From: Pseudomonadota bacterium
GTDB lineage: Bacteria > Pseudomonadota > Alphaproteobacteria > Rhizobiales > Xanthobacteraceae
NCBI GenBank assembly: GCA_021823875.1
Contig: JAKAMD010000179.1
Coordinates: 1 to 7,098 of the forward strand
Length of the DNA: 7,098 nucleotides
Direction of reading: 5' to 3'
Numbering within the stretch: the first letter of the stretch is position 1; each line of letters opens with the position of its first letter. The notes beneath the pieces are model-generated. The model was given only the letters and a program-made list of their open reading frames with translations. It searched no databases and was not told where the DNA came from. Position numbers and translations under genes: made by a program. This document shows positions 1 through 4,589 of this stretch, one piece after another.

Positions 1-1
1 T

Positions 2-88
2 TGGACGTTGCGGGGCGAACCTAGGTTCGAAGGGCCGTTTTGGCAAGCGGAATGGCCGCGTGCGGTCATCGCCCGCGCCGGGGCTTAG
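2..88 (+). CDS. C-terminal end of an unidentified protein (partial, runs off the left edge)
   Basis: A plus-strand frame is open from the left edge to a TAG at 86-88 and would encode the last 28 residues of a protein, ending FWQAEWPRAVIARAGA. The peptide is rich in Trp, Phe, Pro and Glu and looks like a folded protein tail rather than a random GC-rich translation. Its third codon positions are only moderately G/C (about 20 of 28), and the next frame is also open, so the call is tentative. I do not recognise the family. If real, the gene converges on the phasin at 197-688, and the hairpin at 112-135 lies between the two stops, which is a normal arrangement. Confidence 0.4.
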   Translation, partial: WTLRGEPRFEGPFWQAEWPRAVIARAGA

Positions 89-100
89 CGACCCCGCGCG

Positions 101-135
101 CCCAAAACAAGAGCCCGGGCCACCGGGCCCGGGCT
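101..135 (-). terminator. Rho-independent terminator of the first phasin gene
   Basis: Bases 112-121 (AGCCCGGGCC) and 126-135 (GGCCCGGGCT) form a perfect 10-bp GC-rich stem with a 4-base loop. Read on the minus strand, the stem is followed by CTTGTTTTGGG, a short T-rich tail. It lies about 60 bases past the stop of the minus-strand phasin. On the plus strand the hairpin is followed by GAAAAATG and not by T, so it should work mainly for the minus strand. Confidence 0.82.
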
Positions 136-196
136 GAAAAATGCTTGCTTCAGGTTCTCGCGGCAGGGGGACCCGCGCGGGCCACGGGAGAAGCGG

Positions 197-688
197 TCAG
201 GCCGCCTTCTTGAAGGCGTTGGTGAAGCTTTCCTTCAGCGGCTCGGTGGTCTCGTTGGCCACTTTCTGCACGTGCTCGGCCAGTTCCCGGCTCTGCACCG
301 CAAACGTCTCAAACTGCTTGCGGATAAAGCTGGACGAGAGCTCGACCACTTCGGCGTAGGACTTGGCGGTGACCAGCTCGGTCATCAGATCGAAAGCGGC
401 GTCGCAGTTGGCGCGCGTATTCTCGATCACCTTGACCCCGTAGCCCGAGCAGCCCCTGGAGGCCGTGGCATAGGTGGTCTCGAGCAAATCGGTCGCCTCT
501 TCGGCGGCGGCCTTCATCTTCTCGTACTGTTCCTTCGCCTGCGCGATGCCTTTCTCGGCCATCTCACGGAATGCGGAGGGAATTTCCATCTTCGGCACTT
601 CGAATTTCGGCACTTCGAATTTCGGGAATTCGAACACGGAGGCCGAGACGGGCGGCTGCGGCGGCATGCTGGGGGATTCGTAGGACAT
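197..688 (-). CDS. Phasin family protein (polyhydroxyalkanoate granule surface), longer paralogue
   Basis: Phasins are small amphipathic helical proteins that coat intracellular polyhydroxyalkanoate granules and control their number and size. With the start used here the product is 163 residues. It has a Ser/Pro/Tyr-rich N-terminus, then a run of FE(F/V)PK pentapeptides, then a helical phasin domain beginning with EIPSAFREMAEKGIAQAK and continuing through the segments SAFREMAEKG, NCDAAFDLM, KSYAEVVELSSSFIRKQF and ESFTNAFKKAA. There is no signal peptide or membrane segment, as expected of a cytoplasmic granule protein. The ATG at 695-697 touches the AGAAGG ribosome site directly. The ATG at 686-688 lies 9 bases beyond it and is preferred; the longer version would add MSA. 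The core motif is shared with the phasin at 937-1308, so the two are tandem paralogues. Its own promoter region, with TGCA boxes at 832-860, suggests PhaR control. The family is secure; the exact start is not. Confidence 0.93.
   Translation of the reverse strand: MSYESPSMPPQPPVSASVFEFPKFEVPKFEVPKMEIPSAFREMAEKGIAQAKEQYEKMKAAAEEATDLLETTYATASRGCSGYGVKVIENTRANCDAAFDLMTELVTAKSYAEVVELSSSFIRKQFETFAVQSRELAEHVQKVANETTEPLKESFTNAFKKAA
575..634 (-). repeat. In-frame tandem 15-bp repeat encoding FE(F/V)PK pentapeptides in phasin 1
   Basis: Three adjacent 15-bp units lie at 590-604, 605-619 and 620-634. The first two differ only at the first base, and the third differs at two to three positions. On the minus strand they encode FEFPK, FEVPK and FEVPK, followed by a diverged fourth unit, MEIPS (575-589). 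The repeat keeps the reading frame and joins the Pro-rich N-terminus to the helical domain. It looks like a spacer that could change length by slippage. Confidence 0.85.
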
Positions 689-697
689 GGCGGACAT

Positions 698-703
698 CCT
701 TCT
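698..703 (-). promoter_or_regulatory. Ribosome binding site that decides the phasin 1 start
   Basis: On the minus strand AGAAGG abuts the first ATG (695-697) with no spacer and lies 9 bases before the second ATG (686-688). No better site lies at a usable distance from the first ATG, since the GGAG further upstream is about 16 bases away. This favours the second ATG. Confidence 0.6.
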
Positions 704-727
704 GCGAGGGCAGCTCCTGCAGGGTCT

Positions 728-780
728 GCGGACCGCCGCCCTCGTCTTGCCGGTCCGCGCCTGGTCGAAGGGCCGGACCG
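728..780 (-). promoter_or_regulatory. Structured 5' leader of phasin 1 with two mutually exclusive hairpins
   Basis: Three segments compete. CGGTCCG (751-757) pairs perfectly with CGGACCG (774-780). The inner GCC/GGC (759-761 with 771-773) extends this to a 10-bp stem with one bulge and a 9-base loop. The overlapping GGTCCGC (752-758) pairs equally well with GCGGACC (728-734). The middle segment therefore has two partners and cannot use both. All three lie between the TATAAT box (802-807) and the ribosome site (698-703), so they would be in the transcript. Such pairings arise by chance in GC-rich DNA, so function is only suggested. Confidence 0.45.
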
Positions 781-784
781 GAAA

Positions 785-807
785 ATAATCCCGACCGACC
801 GATTATA
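785..807 (-). promoter_or_regulatory. Phasin 1 promoter: TATAAT box overlapped by an inverted repeat
   Basis: A perfect TATAAT lies on the minus strand at 802-807, in an AT-rich island about 115 bases before the phasin start. There is no recognisable TTGACA at the proper distance; the hexamer 17 bases upstream is CAAATT. The -10 box overlaps one arm of an inverted repeat, ATAATC (785-790) and GATTAT (801-806), whose 10-base centre is made of CCGA repeats. A weak -35 beside TGCA boxes would fit a promoter that depends on a regulator. Confidence 0.55.
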
Positions 808-831
808 AATTTCTGATAGCACGGAATTTGA

Positions 832-863
832 TGCATTGCAACAAAAATTATTGCACTGCACAA
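832..863. promoter_or_regulatory. Twin TGCA-N-TGCA boxes, probable PhaR operator
   Basis: TGCATTGCA (832-840) and TGCACTGCA (852-860) are two copies of the palindrome TGCA-N-TGCA, with starts exactly 20 bp apart, about two helical turns. PhaR, the regulator of polyhydroxyalkanoate genes, is known to bind TGC-rich sites before phasin genes. From memory, a consensus reported in Bradyrhizobium is TGCRNYGCASMA. The second box with its flank (852-863) fits all 12 positions and the first (832-843) fits 11. Both lie just upstream of the TATAAT box of the minus-strand phasin, at and above the -35 region. Confidence 0.65.
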
Positions 864-936
864 AAGTCGCATGCCGCCCTGCCGCTCCCCCGAAAAATGG
901 AAGAACGGGTGATCGGCCCCCCACCTGCTGGCCGCT

Positions 937-1308
937 CTATTCCGGGCGGCCCAGCTTGGACGCTTTTTGGCCAAGCTCCTTGGCCTGCTCGCTCAAGGTT
1001 TCCATCTGCTGACGAGCGTAATCGGCGTGCAGTTTCACGACTTCCTGAGGATCCTTGGCGCGCACCAGCTTCTGGGCGAAATCGAAGGCGGACGCGACAT
1101 TGCGCTCGGCGAAGCGCATGGCGAGCTCGCCGGTCTCCCGGACGCCGGTCTGCATGCTGGTGAACTGGGTGCCGGCGGTCAGGGCGGCGTGCTGGGTGGC
1201 CGCCAGGAGGCTTTCGAAGGCTTGCTTGGCTTGTTCGACACCTTTTTCCGCCATGGCCCGCATTTCCGCCGGTATTTCGAACGTTGGTTTGCTGCCGTCG
1301 TTGGTCAT
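937..1308 (-). CDS. Phasin family protein, shorter paralogue
   Basis: The product is a 123-residue soluble, probably all-helical protein starting MTNDGSKPTFEIP. The block FEIPAEMRAMAEKGVEQAK at residues 10-28 matches the corresponding block of the neighbouring phasin (EIP, MAEKG and QAK conserved). It is followed by Ala/Gln/Glu-rich amphipathic helices (RFAERNVASAFDFAQKLVRAK, then VVKLHADYARQQMETLSEQAKELG). This is the normal size and composition of small polyhydroxyalkanoate granule phasins. A 17-residue longer reading to 1359 is open, but GGAGG lies 5 bases before the ATG at 1306-1308, which settles the start. It lacks the FE(F/V)PK repeat and the Pro-rich N-terminus of its paralogue. I found no TGCA boxes upstream, so the two phasins may be regulated differently. 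No convincing terminator separates it from phasin 1, so read-through is possible. Confidence 0.92.
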   Translation of the reverse strand: MTNDGSKPTFEIPAEMRAMAEKGVEQAKQAFESLLAATQHAALTAGTQFTSMQTGVRETGELAMRFAERNVASAFDFAQKLVRAKDPQEVVKLHADYARQQMETLSEQAKELGQKASKLGRPE

Positions 1309-1313
1309 GAAAA

Positions 1314-1320
1314 CCTCCGT
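1314..1320 (-). promoter_or_regulatory. Ribosome binding site of phasin 2
   Basis: ACGGAGG on the minus strand contains a full GGAGG core 5 bases before the ATG at 1306-1308. It rules out the longer open reading that begins at 1359. Confidence 0.85.
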
Positions 1321-1489
1321 GTTCCTGCCCGTCCCTCGTCCGCCGGATGGAGCGGCCAAGGATATTAACTCCTATCTAGTGCGCCTGCGTGGGCATGCCA
1401 GTTGATGATCATTGTCGGCATTAACGCTAACCACGCTCGCATGGGAATTGCCTCCTTTGATGCGTGGACGCCATCGCGCGGCAGCCGTA

Positions 1490-1504
1490 TTAAGGGACGA
1501 TTAG
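1490..1504 (+). promoter_or_regulatory. CtrA-like binding site before the sensor kinase
   Basis: TTAAGGGACGATTAG fits the full CtrA site TTAA-N7-TTAA at seven of eight fixed bases (last A is G). It lies 20-34 bases before the kinase ATG. A second, weaker element, GCTAACCAC (1426-1434), resembles the TTAACCAT half-site. CtrA is the cell-cycle response regulator of this class, and kinases such as PdhS act on its pathway through DivK. The spacer is shared with the divergent phasin 2, so either gene could be the target. Confidence 0.4.
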
Positions 1505-1523
1505 CCTTAATCCTTGCGACGCC

Positions 1524-4430
1524 ATGATGACGGGGACCGAGATCCAAATCGCCTGGTTAAGCGATCCGAGGCTCGCGGTTCACGCCATGAGCCCGCAGCC
1601 GGTTTGGCTGTGGAGCGCGGATGCGAGCCGCCTTTTATGGGCCAATCCGAGCGGCGCCGCGGTCTTCGACGCGACCTCGCCGGCAGCGGCGGCGGCGTTG
1701 CAATTCGGCGCCGATCATCCGGCCATCAAACAGATGATGCGGCTCAGCGACACGCTGCCGCGGGCCGGCATGGCGCGTCTGGAACGCTTGCGCGGGTTCG
1801 GCACCCCGCTCGGCGGCACTTTGATCTGTCTCGTTTCGCGCATTGTGCTGGCCGACACCAGCACCGGCATTTTGGTGGTTTCGACCGAGCATGCCGCCGG
1901 CGGCTTGGCGCTGCCGGAGCGCGCCCGCTGCATCCTCACGGATTTCGGCGTTGCCGCGGCGCTCTATGCCGCCGACGGCGAATGGATCGACGGCAAGCCG
2001 GCCGCGCAAGAGAGCCGCGCTGATCAGCGCGATCTGGTCGAGCTTGGCGCCGCCCGGCTTGCGCGCGAGGCAACGCTCAATGGCCATGCCGAGGGCGAGA
2101 TCGCGGCCGGTCCCGTCACGCTCATCAAGCTCGGCGACGAGACCAAGTTCTTCCTGCTCATGTTGTTTGCGGCGGTCGGCACACCGGCCACCGAGCAACC
2201 ACAAACACCGTCGCCGCCGATCGCCGTTGTCCTGCCAATGCCACCCGCGCCGGCGCGGCGAGCGCCTTGGCGCTTTGTCTGGGAAATGGATGCGGCCAAC
2301 CGTTTTACCCGCGGCATCGACGCCTTCGCCCATCTGCTGGGGCCGAAGACGGCAGCGCTGCTCGACCGGCCCTGGAGCGAGATTGCCGCGCTCCTGAAAC
2401 ACGATCCCAAGGACGAAATCGCGCAAGCGCTCGCCACCCGCAACACCTGGAGCGGCGCCGTGCTGCGCTGGCCGATCGACGAAGGCGGCGAAGGTCTCGC
2501 GATCGAAATGTCGGGCCTGCCGGTGTTCGACCGCGATCGCCGCTTCACCGGTTTTCGCGGTTTCGGCATCTGCCGCGACACGAAGCGGCTCGAAGCGCTC
2601 GAGCGCCAGCGCGCGCAAGCCGCGCCGACACCGACACCGCCGCCGGAACAGCCGCCGGAGCAGCCGACCAATGTGCTGCCGTTCCGTCTCGCCCCTCCGA
2701 CCGAACCGGCCGCCCCGCCGAGCGAGACAGTCGCGCCGCCGCAACCGAGCACGCCCACACCGGCGCTCAGTCCGATCGAGCACTCCGCATTCCAGGAACT
2801 GGCGCGCGAATTGAACGAGCGCCTGAACAAAGGCCCGCGTCAAACAGAAGCGGGCGACGGCGCGAACGAACCTGCAACCGCATCGCCGCCGCCACCACCG
2901 GAGCCGCCGCGCGTCGCGCGCAATGGCAATGACGCGCGCGATGTCCAACAGGAGCGATCGATCCTGGGGCATCTGCCGGTCGGTATCCTGGTTTATCGCC
3001 ACAGCAACCTGCTCTACGCCAATCGCGCATTCCTGAACTGGACCGGCTATCCGACGCTGGAGGCGCTCGCCGAGGCCGGCGGTCTCGACAGCCTGTTCAT
3101 CGAGACCAAGGAGGCGTCGCAGCCGCACGGCGGCGGCACCAGCGGCGGCCGCGGGCTCACCATCTCGACCGGCAATGGCAGCGAGAAATCGGTCGAGGGC
3201 CAGTTGTTCGGCGTGACCTGGAACAATGAGAACGCGCTGGCACTGATGATCGACACGCTGCAAGGATCCGGCGAACCGCCGGCGCGCATGAGCGACGCCG
3301 CCTTGCAGGGCCTCGCCGGCGAGAACCAGGAACTCAAGGCGATCCTCGATACCGCCACCGACGGCGTGCTGGTGCTCGACCGCGCCGGCCGCGTGCTCTC
3401 GGCCAATCGCAGCGCGCAGGCGCTGTTCGGTTACGAAGCGGGCGAGCTGACCCACCTCTCGCTCGTCGATCTGCTGGCGCCGGAGAGCCGCCGCGCCATG
3501 CTCGATCATCTCGACCGGCTCGCGCGCGAGCGCGGCGCCGGCATGCTCGATGCCGGCCGCGAGGCCATCGGCCGCGTCAAGCAGGGCGGGCTGGTGCCGC
3601 TCTACATCACGATGGGACGCATCGAGGGCGGCGAGAAATTATGCGCGGTGCTGCGCGACATGACCGCCTGGAAGCACAGCGAAGAGGAACTGATCAATGC
3701 GCGTCGTGAAGCTGAGAAAGCTTCCACCGCCAAATCGGAATTCCTCGCCAAGATCAGCCATGAAATCCGCACGCCGCTCAACGCCATCATCGGTTTTTCC
3801 GAACTGATGATGGAGGAACGGTTCGGCCCGGTCGGCAACGAGCGCTACCGGGCCTATCTCAAGGACATCAACGAAGCCGGCAGTCACGTGGTCGCGCTGA
3901 TCAACGACCTGCTCAACCTCTCCAAGATCGAGGCCGGCCAGCTCGAGCTCAGTTTCGTCAGCGTCAATCTCAACGACCTGGTGCAGCAATGCGTCGCCTT
4001 CCTGCAGCCGGAGGCGAACCGCCAACGCGTCATCATCCGCAGCGCGCTGCCGCCCAATCTGCCGCCGATCGTGGCTGACGCCCGGTCGGTGCGCCAGATC
4101 GTGCTCAACATCCTGTCGAACTCGATCAAGTTCACCGGCGCCGGCGGCCAGGTGATCGTTTCGACCGCCTTGACCGACAGCCACGAAGTGGCTTTCCGCG
4201 TGCGCGACACCGGCGCCGGCATGAGCGAGAAGGAACTGCAGACGGCATTGGAGCCGTTCCGGGAGATCGCCACCTCGGCGCGCTGGGGCACCAGCGGCAC
4301 CGGGCTCGGCCTGCCAATCACCAAGGCGCTGGCGGAAGCCAACCACGCGCGTTTCCACATCACCAGCCGGATCGAAGAGGGAACCCTGGTGGAGGTCGCC
4401 TTCCCGGCCACGCGGGTGTTGACGCGGTAG
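1524..4430 (+). CDS. pdhS: PdhS-like cytoplasmic PAS-domain sensor histidine kinase (DivK/CtrA pathway)
   Basis: This 968-residue kinase has no membrane segment. Domains in order: a PAS-like region at about 22-120 (PVWLWSADASRLLWANPSG); a second degenerate one at about 247-352, ending GFGICRDTKR; a Pro-rich linker at about 364-470; a PAS at about 477-580 (LPVGILVYRHSNLLYANRAF); a PAS at about 602-715 (ATDGVLVLDRAGRVLSANRS); then the HisKA dimerisation helix with H746 in SHEIRTPLNAIIGF and a HATPase domain. The ATP-binding boxes are intact: N862/N866, DTGAGM at 895-900 and GTGLGL at 925-930. There is no receiver domain, so the phosphate must pass to a separate protein. The stretches EERFGPVGNERY, ALEPFREIATS and EEGTLVEVAFP are as I remember PdhS of Brucella, which controls DivK and hence CtrA. 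The start follows an in-frame stop at 1491-1493, but no clear ribosome site precedes it. Kinase identity is certain; PdhS orthology is likely. Confidence 0.93.
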   Translation: MMTGTEIQIAWLSDPRLAVHAMSPQPVWLWSADASRLLWANPSGAAVFDATSPAAAAALQFGADHPAIKQMMRLSDTLPRAGMARLERLRGFGTPLGGTLICLVSRIVLADTSTGILVVSTEHAAGGLALPERARCILTDFGVAAALYAADGEWIDGKPAAQESRADQRDLVELGAARLAREATLNGHAEGEIAAGPVTLIKLGDETKFFLLMLFAAVGTPATEQPQTPSPPIAVVLPMPPAPARRAPWRFVWEMDAANRFTRGIDAFAHLLGPKTAALLDRPWSEIAALLKHDPKDEIAQALATRNTWSGAVLRWPIDEGGEGLAIEMSGLPVFDRDRRFTGFRGFGICRDTKRLEALERQRAQAAPTPTPPPEQPPEQPTNVLPFRLAPPTEPAAPPSETVAPPQPSTPTPALSPIEHSAFQELARELNERLNKGPRQTEAGDGANEPATASPPPPPEPPRVARNGNDARDVQQERSILGHLPVGILVYRHSNLLYANRAFLNWTGYPTLEALAEAGGLDSLFIETKEASQPHGGGTSGGRGLTISTGNGSEKSVEGQLFGVTWNNENALALMIDTLQGSGEPPARMSDAALQGLAGENQELKAILDTATDGVLVLDRAGRVLSANRSAQALFGYEAGELTHLSLVDLLAPESRRAMLDHLDRLARERGAGMLDAGREAIGRVKQGGLVPLYITMGRIEGGEKLCAVLRDMTAWKHSEEELINARREAEKASTAKSEFLAKISHEIRTPLNAIIGFSELMMEERFGPVGNERYRAYLKDINEAGSHVVALINDLLNLSKIEAGQLELSFVSVNLNDLVQQCVAFLQPEANRQRVIIRSALPPNLPPIVADARSVRQIVLNILSNSIKFTGAGGQVIVSTALTDSHEVAFRVRDTGAGMSEKELQTALEPFREIATSARWGTSGTGLGLPITKALAEANHARFHITSRIEEGTLVEVAFPATRVLTR

Positions 4431-4516
4431 CCGCCGGCGTCCTTTCTCCGCGCGCGAATTTGCCGGAATTTCCAGGATTTACATGGCCATGAAAGGGTCA
4501 CAGAGGCCCCCCATGG

Positions 4517-4544
4517 TTGGTGTTGATGGCGCCGATGGTATAGA
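4517..4544 (+). promoter_or_regulatory. Possible promoter of the AsmA-family gene
   Basis: TTGGTG (4517-4522) and TATAGA (4539-4544) are 16 bases apart and would start transcription near 4551, about 40 bases before the TTG start. Both hexamers are imperfect. The remaining bases of the 159-bp spacer show only a direct repeat of GAATTT (10-bp period, around 4456-4471) and a weak 5-bp hairpin, GTCGG/CCGAC (4548-4565). The gene could equally be transcribed from the kinase promoter. Confidence 0.3.
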
Positions 4545-4589
4545 AAGTCGGCCGGCAAACCCGACACGATATCAACCGGATTTCACCCA

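Noticed and set aside
16..29. CGAACCTAGGTTCG, a 14-bp palindrome containing the GGTTCGAA of a tRNA T-loop
   Set aside because: No T-stem, acceptor stem or CCA can be formed around it on either strand. It falls inside the apparent end of a protein gene.
272..808. 178-residue plus-strand open frame over phasin 1 and its promoter
   Set aside because: It covers a secure phasin and its regulatory region on the other strand and is His/Arg/Gly-rich with no family features.
914..934. CGGCC/GGCCG hairpin after phasin 2
   Set aside because: Only 5 bp with an 11-base loop and no T tract on the minus strand, so it cannot be called a terminator.
1405..1412. ATGATCAT palindrome in the divergent spacer
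   Set aside because: An 8-bp palindrome with no second copy nearby and no match to a regulator site I know in this class.
1635..3509. Long 624-residue minus-strand open frame opposite the kinase
   Set aside because: It is antisense to a kinase with intact catalytic motifs. Its translation is Arg/Ala/Gly-rich with no recognisable domain, the usual shadow of a GC-rich gene.
4548..4565. GTCGG/CCGAC hairpin before the AsmA gene
   Set aside because: A 5-bp stem is expected by chance in sequence this rich in GC. No T tract follows.
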